From contig JAPMAC010000221.1 in the NCBI GenBank assembly GCA_028671895.1, positions 6,820,001 through 6,884,000 of the forward strand: a stretch of DNA of 64,000 nucleotides, read 5' to 3'. The translations under genes were made by a program, and so were the position numbers. The DNA is from Oenanthe sinensis. Taxonomy: Eukaryota > Streptophyta > Magnoliopsida > Apiales > Apiaceae. Shown here piece after piece: positions 1 to 11,030 of the stretch. The notes below the pieces were generated by a model that saw nothing but the letters and a program-made list of their open reading frames with translations, was not told the DNA's origin and ran no database searches. Every line of letters starts with the position of its first letter. Position 1 is the first letter of the stretch.

Positions 1-135
1 GAGCTCCTGGACGCCAAAAAAGAGGAGGAGAATGATGAAAAGAAGGCCTTGGCATCAAGATTTGACCTACCTGAATTTGCCATCACTGGATCAAGCAAGA
101 ACTTCCACCGATTCTCTAAATTTATGGACACTTAA
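1..135 (+). CDS. C-terminal end of an unrecognised protein (partial)
   Basis: An open frame enters at base 1 and stops at TAA 133-135, giving 44 residues with no start in the window. It begins with an acidic/lysine-rich stretch (KKEEENDEKK) and ends in a more globular segment (RFDLPEFAITGSS..., final residues KFMDT). The composition looks like real coding sequence rather than AT-rich intergenic DNA, but I do not recognise the family. It lies in opposite orientation to NLR1 and ends about 100 bases from it. It may be the last exon of a gene lying mostly to the left. Confidence 0.35.
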   Translation, partial: ELLDAKKEEENDEKKALASRFDLPEFAITGSSKNFHRFSKFMDT

Positions 136-240
136 TTATATAATAAAAATTGGTACCTGACAAAGTTTAAATATTCAGATTGCACCACCAGATGAAAAAA
201 CAAGAACAATGAAAAGGATAGATTTTTTCGTCTTGATGCT

Positions 241-3200
241 CTAAGGAATGACTATTGTTGGAATATGTTGAATCTTAATCCATTCTGGCCCACTCCCCTT
301 GCTATATCTTTCTTTCACAATTGGACACCGAGTTACTATTAGCTGTTCAAGGCAATGAGATTGGTCAAACATGGGCAAACTCTCCAAATTCTCACAATCC
401 AAAATATGTAATACCTTGAGAGATGGAAGGTTTGCTATTGAATCCGGGAGAGCTTTCACTCCTTTGAAATCTTGTATACGTAGAGAAGTCAAGGCAGGAA
501 AGATGGGGGACAAGTGAAGTTGGTCAAACAGCGGTATAGCCGAACTAGGTTAGGAAATGAATTTGATAAAGAAGAAGAAGAAGAGAATGGCCATGGGAAT
601 TCTTCTTCATCCGACAACAAGGGACTTAATGTCAAATAAACAAGTGTGGAAGTCTGAATATGGGCAAATACCCCTTCTACTTGAGATGAGGGGATTCCCT
701 GGATGGTAAGTCGTTTTAGAGCAGGTGACGACCCTTCACCTAAATTATTTATACTTATTAGTTGCGGGCAATTGCTTACACCTAAAGTAACAATTTCTCA
801 ACCTTGGACATTGCGCGATATACAATTTCTCAAGTTTAGGAAAAACAGTGTGGCCATCATAACCCCCTTTACTCATGACTCCTTCTACCCATTCTTCTAG
901 CTCTGCCATACTCTCCAATATGAGTTGTGTCAGTGATGGATACAGTATTGTTGTTGTTGTTGTAACTACTTTTGAGGACCCACTGTCTACACCTCCACTT
1001 AACTCTCTTCCAATAACCTTCACATTTTCCATCCCCGTTATATCCATCTTCATGAGTTTAGGAAGGTGACCCAGTGGTGGAAGTACTTGACACCTGTCGC
1101 AATCTCTCAATTTAATTTTTACCAAGTTGGTCATCATTGTCATCCATTTTGCAAACTCATTCCCCATAAAATCTATAATTTCCAATCCTTGCAGATTCGG
1201 GTGAGGTTCCAGTCCTTCCATCACATCCTCATGGTTGTATCCACTGACTTCACATTTTTCGCGTTCATCTTCTTTGTCCCTCCAGTTCAAAAGTAACCGC
1301 TGAATATTGGACTTCTCACGAAGGTTTGCTTTCCTTGCTTCTTCCTTGCTTTCCACCTCCTTAAGACCAAAGAGTCTAAGCTTGCCTCTAAGATTCAACC
1401 CTCCAAGTTGTCCAACCAGAGACTTTTGATCTTTACTCACAACAAAATGAGGCAGCGTTTGCAAACTAGTCAACCTCTCTATCCAATTAAATATGCATCT
1501 TTTACCACCATATCTCTTCTTAATGTACAAATGTCTCAAGTTAATTAAGTTGCAAAACTTGTTTGGAAGCTCATCTATTTTACCCGTCCTCAATGTCTGC
1601 AGGTTGTAGAGTTCTGTGATGTAAGTAGGTAATCCAGAGTTGAAACATGAAATATCGAGATATTTCAGATATTTCAGCTTGCGTAACGAACTTGGCAACT
1701 CTTTAGCAGCCTCACCATCAGTTTCCAACACCAAAATAGTCAGGTGTGTTAGGTAAGGCAGCGCATCACGAAGGATATAAGCCCCTGCATGTAACATTTG
1801 TACACTTTCAAAATTTCTCTTTAGAATTGTTGGTTTTATATCTGTAACCCCTTGATCAATTCTCACATATATAGCCTTACGAACATGATTCACCTCTTGA
1901 CTTGCATTCAGGATTACAGAGTGATGTATAGATAGATCTAGTGCAAGATCATGCACTAGATCATGCATCTTGCAACTTTTAATGTTTCCAAATGCATCCC
2001 TTTCTTCATCTTGTAACAAAGAATTCCATAACAGCATGTTGAAATATGTGTTGCCAATATCTTCCATATGTGCATTACCTCTCCTGGGAGGAAGGAGAAA
2101 CCCTAATGCCATCCAAATTTGTATCAACTCATCCTTATAAATGACAGTATCCTTTGGCATAATAGAGCAATATGCAAAACACTGTTTCAATGACAAGAAA
2201 GGTAAATTATCATATGACAGTTTCAAGGAAGGCAATACATTTTCTGATTGCCATGTTTCGCTATTTTTGATATCTATCCACTCTTGCTCAGACTTGGAGT
2301 ACAATAAACCCCCGAGTGCTTTTATTGCCAGAGGCAGGCCACCACACCTTTCTACCATGCTTCTTCCCAAGGCCGCAAATGTCTCTGTCTCTAAAACTCC
2401 TCCATCTGAAAATGCTATTTTCTTGAACAATTCATAACTGTCTTCCTCTGATAATTTTTCCACAGGATAACAAACACAACGTCGCATGGCATCAATAACA
2501 TCCTGTTTACAGGTGGTTACTAGAATACAACTCCCTTTGTCACCACCAATTTCAAGCAAAGAACTTCTCAAGTCCTCCCACTTTGCTTGTTCCTTATTCC
2601 AGACATCATCTAGTACGAGTATAAACTTTTTCCCCTTGAGACGCTTCTGAAGCTCATTGACGAGTGTTTGTACATTTCTCAACCCCGAGTTGGTTGAAGT
2701 GAGCAACTGTACCATTTAATCTAAAATCTTGATGAAATCAAAGTCATCTGATACAGTAATCCACATAGTGAAACAACCCGTAAATCTTCTTGGTGATTTT
2801 CGCACACCATTCGTACAAGGTGTGCTACATCTTTATCTCTTCCAACTATTAGTGCCTTGTCTTGATAGGGCGAAGTGCTGCGGATGTCTCTAGTTTGCAT
2901 AATTGAACCTAAATACACTACAGGCTGAAGTCCCAGGTCTGTCGCAGATTTGAAAATTTGATCAAAGGAAGCTTGAAGAGACTTGATTTTGTGAGCCACC
3001 TTGAAACGATATAAGCAGGTGTTTTTGGATGGAAGGAAGAAGTCTAGTGCCTTACGATGGCGACTCTCCACTTTACTTCGAGTAACTTGATATGCAAGTT
3101 GATCCATAAATACATTAGCAACATTAGCAACATCTTCAAGCTTGTTGAACCAGTCCTTGGCAGCAGACATGATTAAATTCTTGGAATGAGCATCGTACAA

Positions 3201-3308
3201 GAGAGCGCCAACTGATTCCAACCTCTGGCGGAGTGTGTCGAGATCTTGATCAAGATTCCAAGCCTGAATGACTTGTTCAGCTGCAAGTGAAACAAGCTTG
3301 CCAAGCAA
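241..3308 (-). pseudogene. NLR1: CC-NBS-LRR resistance gene, inactivated
   Basis: Remnant of a coiled-coil NLR (RGA type), the family of cytoplasmic immune receptors, closely similar to intact NLR2 at 12816-16331. Three open pieces remain: 3308-2721 (Rx-type coiled coil and start of NB-ARC), 2715-745 (kinase-2 LVLDDVW, RNBS-B, GLPLAIKALGG, CFAYCSIMPKD, MHDLVHDLAL, then LRRs) and 513-241 (last LRRs). The P-loop is gone: the 100 bases equivalent to NLR2 15661-15760 are replaced by nine bases at 2765-2773, which also shifts the frame. The first codons (MAETIVADFANG in NLR2) are missing because the 5' end joins inverted flank at about 3305. A deletion near 811 and smaller ones near 535 and 617 break the LRR region. 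Without a P-loop it cannot bind nucleotide normally; I call it dead. Confidence 0.9.
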
Positions 3309-3452
3309 CCATCACCACAAATTTCGTTTTCATACTCTGCTGTCAATCTGTATTATCCGAATTCTAATGAATTTTATATATCCTTTTAATTTTACTTATA
3401 TAAATAAATATAAATTTGAAATAATGCAATTCAACTTTATCAATATAATATT
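3305..3452 (-). repeat. Inverted copy of the NLR2 upstream flank
   Basis: This segment is the reverse complement of 16522-16665 with few differences. NLR1 and NLR2 point the same way, so the flank has been inverted relative to the gene and now abuts its truncated 5' end. The right edge of the NLR2-side sequence carries a tRNA-iMet-like primer-site string (see 16624), so the inverted block may be retroelement-derived. Confidence 0.8.
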
Positions 3453-4450
3453 AAGATGACTTGACAAAATAAAAAACTACAAATTAAGGTGCAAGTTAAA
3501 TCTTTTAAAATTATGAAATCTTATTTTGATTCTTTAATCAAACAAAGTTATCACTTTGACATTATTAATTATGAGTAATAAACTAGTTTTACATCAACCA
3601 GCTTAACATCAAGTTCGGAAACACTTGAGAGAACTGAATGCTGGATTTGAGCTAGTAACCAGACATTGAAGGGATAAACTTCCCTTGTGAAAATGGAACT
3701 ATAAGCTTTTCTGCCTAAAACAACATTCAAATGAGGTTTGTAGGGCAACTTGAAATGTATACAATTTTGCACGAAACGTGCAAAATTTACATATGATCAC
3801 TACGATGTAATCATATGTAAATTTCTCTATACCAGGTTTGTAGGATATTTACATTCACAGGTTACTACGATGTAATTTTATACCAGGTATATGATTTATT
3901 GTTATATGAATAGAATTATCATACATGGTATATTTCTCTTGCCTAGCTACGCTGACGAAATGAGAAATTGCATGTAATTAACAATGTATATCCCGAGATT
4001 TTTAGAATTTGTTTTCGAGAAGTATAATGATTGATGGAAGGAAAGCCAACAAGTCATGTGAATATAAATAAATTCCACAAATCAAATAGTTGAGAGCCTA
4101 AATTTAGAAAATATACTTTTCGATCAAATACACTATTCGTTTAACTCACTTTCTTAATTCCCACTTATCTATATTTTAATTTACACGATATATATTTACC
4201 AGAATATAATACTAGCTTTTTATATATTTTCTCAAGAGATGATCAACAAGATTAACTACACCATACACATAAGTTCATATAAAATTTCACTGAAGTCAGC
4301 TTTAATTACTATGTTCAAACCTTTTAAGATCTAACTCGATCTAGCGGTGCTGCTGCACCAAACACCAACCGAGCCAAACTCTCACCATTGAGTTAAATTA
4401 ATTCAAGAACACTCTTAGATGTTGTCCGTTCAAGATGTGTATTAGTGTGA
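3453..4450. other. Non-coding AT-rich interval
   Basis: No convincing gene. It contains a short hairpin (9-bp stem TTTTGCACG, loop AAA) at 3765-3785, which recurs at 4470-4490 together with a few bases to its left (ATACAA). It also contains a TTTACATTCACAGGTTAC motif near 3848 that recurs at about 5478 and 5503, and the first of two long direct repeats (4162-4392). Confidence 0.5.
4162..4392 (+). repeat. Direct repeat, left copy, flanking the DUF868 fragment
   Basis: About 230 bases that recur with high identity at 5543-5782, in the same orientation. Shared landmarks are ACTTATCTATATTTTAAT at the left, GAAATTTTATATGAACTT (read on the minus strand) in the middle, and CTCACCATTGAG at the right edge. 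A few short indels separate the copies. The pair brackets the DUF868 fragment. I saw no primer site next to the left copy and no TG...CA ends, so LTRs are not supported; a local tandem duplication is likelier. Confidence 0.75.
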
Positions 4451-5194
4451 ATGTTCACAATTCATACAATTTTGCACGAAACGTGCAAAACTGACATAAA
4501 GCCTTGGCACTTTTGGGCCAAAAGAGGCTACAAAAGCTTTGAGGTTGATGGAATTCAATTAGAGGCCTATTGGGATATAAGGTCTGCCAAATTCACGGGA
4601 AGTCCTGAGCCGTGTGCAGATTATTATGTTGCTTTAGTATCTAATGAAGAAGTGGTGTTAATGCTGGGGGACTACAGTGAAAAAGCTTACAAGAGAATAA
4701 AAGCAAGACCTGTCCTGATTGATGCAATTCTGGTTTACAAGAAGGAACATGTATATGGGAAGAAAAGTTTTCTAACTCGAGCAAAATTGGACCATAAGAA
4801 CAGAGAGCATGATATTATTGTAGAGAGTTCAACTTCTGGACCTAGAGACCCCGAAATATGGATTAGCATAGATGGGATTGTCCTTATCAACATTAAGAAT
4901 TTGCAATGGAAATTCAGGGGAAATGAGACGATCTTGATTAATCAGCAGCAGATACAAGTTTACCGGGACGTGTATGCCTGGTTATTTTGTGACCCTGAAT
5001 CTAATTATGGATTGTTCATATTCAAGCCTGAGAGCCTGGATCCGGATTGTGACAAGGACGATAAAAGTAGTGTTCACAGTGGTGTCCTCGGAAATGGCAG
5101 CGATTGCAGCGGTGAGAGTAAATATTTCTCCACCCTCGGCTACTCTAGATCCCCACAATATTGCCTTCTTCTTTATGCATGGAAAATTGAATGA
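4451..5194 (+). pseudogene. DUF868 family protein fragment
   Basis: A 247-codon frame matching the plant DUF868 family, proteins of unknown biochemical role. Recognisable conserved blocks in order: DIKPWHFW, KSFEVDGIQLEAYWD, RSAKFTGSPEPCADYYVAL, RPVLIDAILVYKKEHVYGKK, REHDIIVESSTSGPRDPEIW, VLINIKNLQWKFRGNETILI and GLFIFKP. Intact family members have about 60-100 more residues at the N-terminus; here homology starts only at about HETCKTDIKPW, next to a hairpin repeat at 4470-4490. The start codon at 4451 is therefore just the first ATG after a truncation. The C-terminal half is clean and has no stop before 5192. Probably a truncated copy or a retained exon; expression is unknown. Confidence 0.8.
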
Positions 5195-5250
5195 GACCCA
5201 ATGCTTCCAGCTAAATTGTGATGGTAATTAGAGCGGCAACAGTGCTTACA

Positions 5251-5388
5251 TTAGCCTTCTATTGTCTTTAAAGAAAATGGCCATCAGAAACTGCTGGAGT
5301 TATATATAGAACCTCAAGCATTGTTAGCCTTCTATTGTCTTTAAAGAAAATGGCCACGGGAAGTTATATATGAAACCTCAAGCATTGC
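5251..5388 (+). repeat. Two-unit tandem duplication in the 3' flank of the DUF868 fragment
   Basis: Units 5251-5323 and 5324-5388 both start TTAGCCTTCTATTGTC and end ACCTCAAGCATTG. The second has lost about eight bases in the middle. Confidence 0.85.
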
Positions 5389-5542
5389 ACTGAATTGCAC
5401 ACTGTGAGTCAAACATGTTCTATAAATTACCTGAACACCATGCACGAGTTCACCATATTATGTAATTGTGTTCCACATTTACATTCACAGGTTACTAGGA
5501 CATTTACATTCACAGGTTACTACGACGTATAACTTTAATTTA

Positions 5543-5782
5543 CACTTATCTATATTTTAATTTACACGATATATATTTACCAGAATATAATACTAGCTTT
5601 TTATATAAATACTCAAGAGATGATCAACAAGATTAACTACACCATACACATAAGTTCATATAAAATTTCATAGTTGTCACTCTAACGTCAGATTTAATTA
5701 CTATGTTCAAACCTTCTAAGATCTAACTCGATCTACCGGTGCTGCTGCACCACACCAAACGAGCCAAACTCTCACCATTGAG
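5543..5782 (+). repeat. Direct repeat, right copy, flanking the DUF868 fragment
   Basis: Right partner of 4162-4392, same orientation, ending at the same CTCACCATTGAG. Insertions and deletions near 5668 and 5750 distinguish the copies. Confidence 0.75.
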
Positions 5783-5840
5783 AGAATTATAAACAGTTCG
5801 AACTAGCACAAGCTATTGCATGCCAAGGATTAATAAAAAA

Positions 5841-5964
5841 AATAGCCCTACAAGTAATAAGATGTGTTAGCAATAGCTTGGGAAAAATACAATGGTTATA
5901 CAAAATAGCACTACAAGTAATAAGATGTGTTAGCAATAGTTTGGAAAAATAAATGGTTTTAAAG
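5841..5964 (+). repeat. Two-unit tandem duplication (63 bp)
   Basis: Units 5841-5903 and 5904-5964 share ACAAGTAATAAGATGTGTTA and the following bases. The array lies directly left of the block duplicated at 20345. Confidence 0.8.
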
Positions 5965-5965
5965 T

Positions 5966-6455
5966 ACATCCACATTTACACCATTAAGAATAAGTTGGGC
6001 CATTTATGATGTTTCTTTAGGGTTTGGTTTTGATCATGCCAGTAGTGACTACAAGGTTGTGAGAATCGTAAGAGATCGAAGGAAAGCTGACATTAGTCGA
6101 GTTAGGTGCATTCACTAAATAAAAACATTTGGAAAGAAATTAACGTGGAGTTGAAGTCTATAATATTGGAGTCCTTTAATTGTGTGTGTGTCAAGCGAAC
6201 GACATATTGGTTAAGAGATGATCCTTGTTTCATTTGTCGCGAGTTGGGTTTGTTTTCGTTTAATGTGCAAAGTGAAAAATTCCACACAATCAATTTGCCT
6301 TATGGTAGGTATTTTGTGGTTGCCTAATATATTTAGCCTTAAGGAATGTCTTGCCATTACTGCAATTCACTCCCTTGACGAAGGCTCCTGCATCTGGACA
6401 CTAAATAATGACAACAGGACTTGGCACAAGATGTATCGCAGAAAGAGCATTGCAG
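5966..6455 (+). pseudogene. F-box-associated domain pseudogene, copy A
   Basis: Translation in three frames gives an F-box-associated interaction domain, the substrate-binding part of plant SCF ubiquitin-ligase F-box proteins. Visible blocks are GFGFDHASSDYKVVRIVRD, then after a one-base shift SLNKNIWKEINVE, then YWLRDDPCF, LGLFSFNVQSEKFHTINLP and CIWTLNNDNRTWHKMY. No F-box is present: the left edge at 5966 cuts into the domain, while copy B (19411 onwards) retains an upstream LWNPVTGQFKDI block. Stops at about 6116 and 6325 and the frameshift make it non-functional. It begins the block duplicated at 20345-22174. Confidence 0.8.
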
Positions 6456-6610
6456 TTTAATAAACAAAAAACTTATTGCAAAATAACCAACAAGTATTTC
6501 CAATTAAACTATCTTTTCCCTAATTAATAACAAAGCGAAAACTAAATACTGGTATACATTTTGTCCTACTGATGCTAAAGAGAAAGCAAATCATCTTCTC
6601 CTGTGGATTC

Positions 6611-7562
6611 TTATGCAGGACTACCAAAAAGACTCCAGTCAAGGACTCTGAAGCTTGAGACTGCCATTTTGAAAACATCATCCATTGGCTTAAACCCAGA
6701 TTGTGCTGCAGGTACGGCTAAGCCAGCTCCAACCGCGTTGGCACTCTCACTAAGATGGCTGCAACAATTATATGAGTGTAATAACAGGTAAAGCCTCTTT
6801 CCTCTTGACAAAATACCAGTAAATTTCAGATCAAGCAATGCATAATTAATATCCAAATAAAATGTATCCATTTACTTGACCCATATACAAGATGATTAAT
6901 ATGGTAACTACTCGGTTACATACATCATTGTCTTGTTCGTACATAGAAGAACATACAAAGCCTATGTGCACTTTGATTATTGAAACACACCAGATAAAAC
7001 TACATGTATTCTCTAGAACATTACCAGAATGATAATAGAAACCAAAAGGGGCAGTAGATATAGTGATTTAACTTAATGGTGTTACCACAGTCCCCTCAAC
7101 ACCCTGAAGTGTTGAGCAACTACTACCTTTCAATCCAATAATGTATCCCATATCAAACAACCTCCAGAACATTTTGTCCTCCACAATATGACAGACGATT
7201 TAAAAAAAATTCTAGTAACTAATGCCAGACTTGATGTGGATGTCTTGTAGGTGATACAAGTGAAACTCGTACCTACTTCCCAGTAATCAGCTGGCTAAAG
7301 GAAAACAAAAGCACGGAATTGTACTTAAAGCCAAAAAATTTGTTCAGACTTACTTTATTAGAAGGGGCTCATATGCAGTGATTAGTACATCTGTGCCAAC
7401 TTCCTTCAGGCGCAAATTTGCAAGATACGCCTGCAGGAACCAAGGTTTCGTATTCACCAGTCAGCTCAATTGCTTACAAAGAAAGGAGATTCACAAAAAC
7501 AGCAAACAACTTACCTTTACAATATTTTGAGCTTCCCTTCCTTGGCGCCCCTTAGAGATGGC
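6611..7562 (-). CDS. Gene X, copy A: spliced gene fragment, family not recognised
   Basis: Three plausible minus-strand exons with good splice signals. Exon 7562-7515 (AISKGRQGREAQNIVK; acceptor CTGTGCAG, donor GTAAGT); exon 7430-7354 (AYLANLRLKEVGTDVLITAYEP and onward; acceptor TTCCTGCAG, donor GTAAGT); terminal exon from about 6759 (acceptor TTGTTGCAG) to the stop at 6611-6613, ending SSFRVLDWSLFGSPA. Further exons probably lie upstream but were not resolved, and exons between 7354 and 6759 are possible. The conserved look of the peptides and intact splice sites suggest a real gene end, but I cannot name the family. Its 5' part may be separated by the Copia insertion at 8074. Confidence 0.45.
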
Positions 7563-8073
7563 CTGCACAGGAGTAGAACAGAAAGTAGTCTGAGACATAT
7601 TACACAAACAAGCAAATTGAGGAAAGAGAAGACATAGCGATATGCATGGATGGAAGGATGTGCTAATTTCTGCAATGACAAAAAAGAAAGAAAATCATGT
7701 TCGAGTAATCACTTTAGTCTGCTAACCCACATATACCAATAAAGCTTTTCTTTGTGGTTCATCGTCCAAACATAATAGAATTCTTTTTACAAGAAAGCAT
7801 GTCCAAGCATTTGCATAAAACCCCCTATTCATTATGTTACTTGTATTAAAGCAAATTGACATCTGCAGTCCACCCAATTGTCATATATTTCAAATAACAA
7901 AGACTTGTATTTCTTCTCAGAACTCTTTAAACTTTAGTTACTAATCACGTCACTTGACTAAACATCTAATGATACTAACTTCTAATTCCAGAACAGATTT
8001 TTTGATGAATTAGACTTTTGAGTATCAGCCAGTGTTATAAAAATCTAGTAGCAACCTACAGACATGGAGAAAC
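7563..8073. other. Intron or flank of gene X
   Basis: No ORF or clear motif. Up to 7833 it is shared with copy B at 21893-22174. From there to the Copia LTR it is unique. Confidence 0.4.
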
Positions 8074-8330
8074 TGTTGGATAAACTTAACTCTTGTGTTC
8101 CGAGGCAATGTTCTGGAAGGCTGCACATACATTCATAGAACCTGAAAATGTATTTGTTTTAGATTCATGTATGTTGGTTGATATTCTCCTGATGATTCAT
8201 AGAGAAATATGTATTTAAGGAGAATTATATTAGATCAAATGATATAAGAAATACAAGAAATATAGTTCTATTTGTGTTCTGCACCTTACATACAAAAACA
8301 ATACTTGAATCAATACACAAAATACCAACA
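8074..8330 (+). repeat. 5' LTR of truncated Copia element
   Basis: 257 bases bounded by TGTTGG and CCAACA, a perfect terminal inverted pair. It is followed after three bases by a tRNA-iMet primer binding site. No matching 3' LTR was found, since the element is cut off at about 9838. Confidence 0.85.
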
Positions 8331-8333
8331 GAT

Positions 8334-8345
8334 TGGTATCAGAGC
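8334..8345 (+). other. Primer binding site (tRNA-iMet)
   Basis: TGGTATCAGAGC, the string complementary to the 3' end of initiator methionine tRNA used by most plant Copia elements, lies three bases after the LTR end. Confidence 0.9.
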
Positions 8346-8353
8346 CTACAAAC

Positions 8354-9838
8354 ATGAATAACTCTTTTGCTGTTCCGAAACTTACCAAAGAAAATTATGG
8401 ACACTGGTGTATACGGATGAAAGCACTGCTGGGCTCGCAGGAGGCATGGGAAATTGTTGACAAAGGATACGAGGAACCAGAGAATGAAGGAGCTTTGAAT
8501 CAGGCTCAGAAGAACGCGCTAGCAAAGGCACGGAAACAAGATCAACAAGCCTTATCAATTATACACATGGGTTTAGATGAAGGCATGTTTGAAAAAATTG
8601 CATCTGCAACAAAAGCGAAGGAGGCCTGGGAGATTTTGTAGAACAATTTTAAAGGTGTTGACAAAGTAAAAAAGGTACGATTACAAACCCTACGTGGTGA
8701 ATTTGAGTCTTTACATATGAAAGATATGGAATCAGTCCCGGATTACTTCACGAGAGTTTCCTCTATTGTAAATCAAATGAAGAATTACGGAGAAAAAATT
8801 GAAGATGCTCGTGTGAATGAAAAAATATTACGATCCTTGAATACAAAGTTGCAGCTTGTTGGAATTTCTATTGAAGAGTCAAATGATATAGAGACCATGA
8901 CTGTTGATCAACTCATGGGATCACTGCAAGCATACTCAGAACGATTGTTGAAAAAGGAAGAGGTGGAATCTCAAGTATTAAAAACAAATGTCGCTGTTGA
9001 AGACAAAGATAAGTTATTGTACACACAATACTCTAGAGGAACAGGAAGAGGACGTGGACGTACAAATCTCACCAGAGGTAGAGGACGTGGGCCTGGAAGC
9101 AACAGATATGAAGAAAAAGTCCAAACAAATCAATCAAACTGGCGAGGACAAGGACGTGGTCGCAGCAGAGGAGGAAGATCAAATTCTGGAAGAGGTGGCA
9201 GATTCATTGAATGTTATAATTGTGGAAAATTTGGTCACTTTGCCAAAGATTGCTGGTGTAACAAGAAGGTTGAGGAACAATCAAATCTAGTCGAGACGGA
9301 GGAGCAGCAAGATAAAGGTGTTCTACTCATGGCCTGCAAAGGTATGATTTCTGAAGATGAAATTATGTGGTACCTTGATAGTGGGGCCAGCAATCATATG
9401 TCTGGTCTCAAGCATCTTTTTACAAATTTAAAGGAAATAAATTCTGGAGTTGTATCATTTGGAGATTCATCGAAAATAGAAGTAAAAGGAAAGGGTGAAA
9501 TATGTTTTACTAGAATAGATGGAAAACAAGGAACTATTGAAGATGTGTATTACGTTCCTGACATGAAAAATAATATTTTAAGCCTTGGACAACTGCTTGA
9601 AAAAAAGTACTCAATTTCCATGGAAAATAAAATCATGTCTTTAAAGGACAAATTTGGCAGGATCATTGCCAAAACTGAAATGACAGAAAACCGGATGTTC
9701 AAGTTGAATTTGAAAAATATACAGGAGATTTGTTTGCAAGCAAAGTCAGAGGACAAAGCAATTTTATGGCATAGGAGACTTGGACACCTACACTATGGTG
9801 GTTTAAAGCAGCTGATGAGTAAAAGAATGGTCCATGGA
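8354..9838 (+). pseudogene. Copia gag-protease fragment (Tork/TAR-like)
   Basis: Starts at ATG 8354 (MNNSFAVPKLTKENYGHW), the usual Copia gag start shortly after the primer site. Gag runs to a stop TAG at 8639-8641 (probably a former TGG or CAG) and continues in the same frame from 8642. A glycine-arginine-rich stretch (about 9030-9200) precedes the zinc knuckle CYNCGKFGHFAKDC. Next come the protease (WYLDSGASNHM, catalytic DSG) and a GAG-pre-integrase start (LWHRRLGHLH). The frame ends at about 9838 where sequence switches to the bHLH 3' exon. Integrase, reverse transcriptase, RNase H and the 3' LTR are absent, so the fragment is immobile. Confidence 0.9.
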
Positions 9839-9953
9839 ATTTCTACAATCCAAAGCACTATGTATCATGCCAATCTCACTAGCTGCACTGATATATCCTA
9901 CTAATCAGACGGACATCTCCATTGTCAAGCCTGAACCTCCACCTCCGTCATAG
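9838..9953 (+). pseudogene. 3' end of bHLH gene, copy A
   Basis: Matches the last 110-odd coding bases of the bHLH gene at 27270-27385 (residues from about FLQSKALCIMPISLAAL to the stop). It is fused in a different frame to the Copia fragment through a shared CCATG.AATTTCTACAATCC stretch. With only the C-terminal tail left it cannot function. Confidence 0.9.
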
Positions 9954-11030
9954 ACATAAAGCAAGCTGCACGTGCCTATGACGACTCCTTGACAGCGTTA
10001 TGTCTCATTCTCCTTTACATCAAATCTGATCCTATAATTAAGTATCATCTTCTGTTACTTGACGTTTACGCAATGCAATCAAAGTTATATGCTACAACTG
10101 TACTTGGCTCCTCTCCCTGGTCCTTTTGGTCTTAAAGTCTTCTTAAGCAAGGTGGCTAAATGGAAGATTATCTGAAAGTTATTTTGGTAAGATAAGTAGC
10201 AAACACTCATCTTGTGTGAAATTGGGTTTTCCTATGGTGGCCATTGGGATGCCTACATAGAAAGTATGGATTAGTTTATGGAGTATAAATGCTTTAGATG
10301 GATAAAGAAATGTGCCTTTTGGGAAAGTAGTTGCAGAAAGATGATTTGTGCTTGACTTGGTAGTATAATTTAGTTAGTGGGAAATGTTTCTTGAAAGTAA
10401 GAAAGTACTGCTTTTCTTTTAAAATTGTAATACTATCAAGCATTGGCCCATACCTATCTGTCTAGGGATCAGCATATGGTGATTATGGGCCTAACTGATT
10501 GAAATACTTTCTACCTTATACATTGCATTTGTATTATAGGAACACTTGGTATCTGGTAATGAACCAAACTTGCATTATTACAAGCTTTTTGTATATATTT
10601 TAAAGAAACCGAGATAAACTCGTGGGATTTTCTTGTATAATTTAAGAACCAATATCTTCTGGAAAACGCAATCATTAACATTTTAATAGATGCCTTTATT
10701 AAATTAGGACAATTTTAGAAACTGGGGTTGCGGTTATGTCGCTTTCCCTTCCCTCTGGCATAGCTTCACACAGATAGCAGTTAGATAAGTATACTGTGGT
10801 AGTAGTTTCAGGATCCTAGAGAGTTAATATTTGATGTCTTTTTAGATTATAGGCTAGCATGATTTGGCAGGGATCTTACCCTGTCACATTAAAATTGATA
10901 CGAGAACATTTTGCCCTTGCATAGTGCATTTTAGATTTATCATTGTAAACTGTTTTCCCGATGTTTCGAGTTCAGAGTGAAAGGACTAGGAATAATATTA
11001 AGGACACTTCAAGATTGGAAGTCTGTGAGG

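Larger units (their letters stand above)
5966..7833. repeat. Segmental duplication block 1, copy A
   Basis: Near-identical over its length to 20345-22174, with scattered substitutions and small indels. It holds the F-box-associated pseudogene and gene X. Homology ends at CATTATGTTACTTG (about 7833 and 22174). Beyond that point copy A continues with its own sequence while copy B joins NLR3 flank. Confidence 0.9.

Noticed and set aside
4162..5782. Direct repeats as LTRs of a small retroelement
   Set aside because: No TG...CA ends, primer site or polypurine tract at the expected places.
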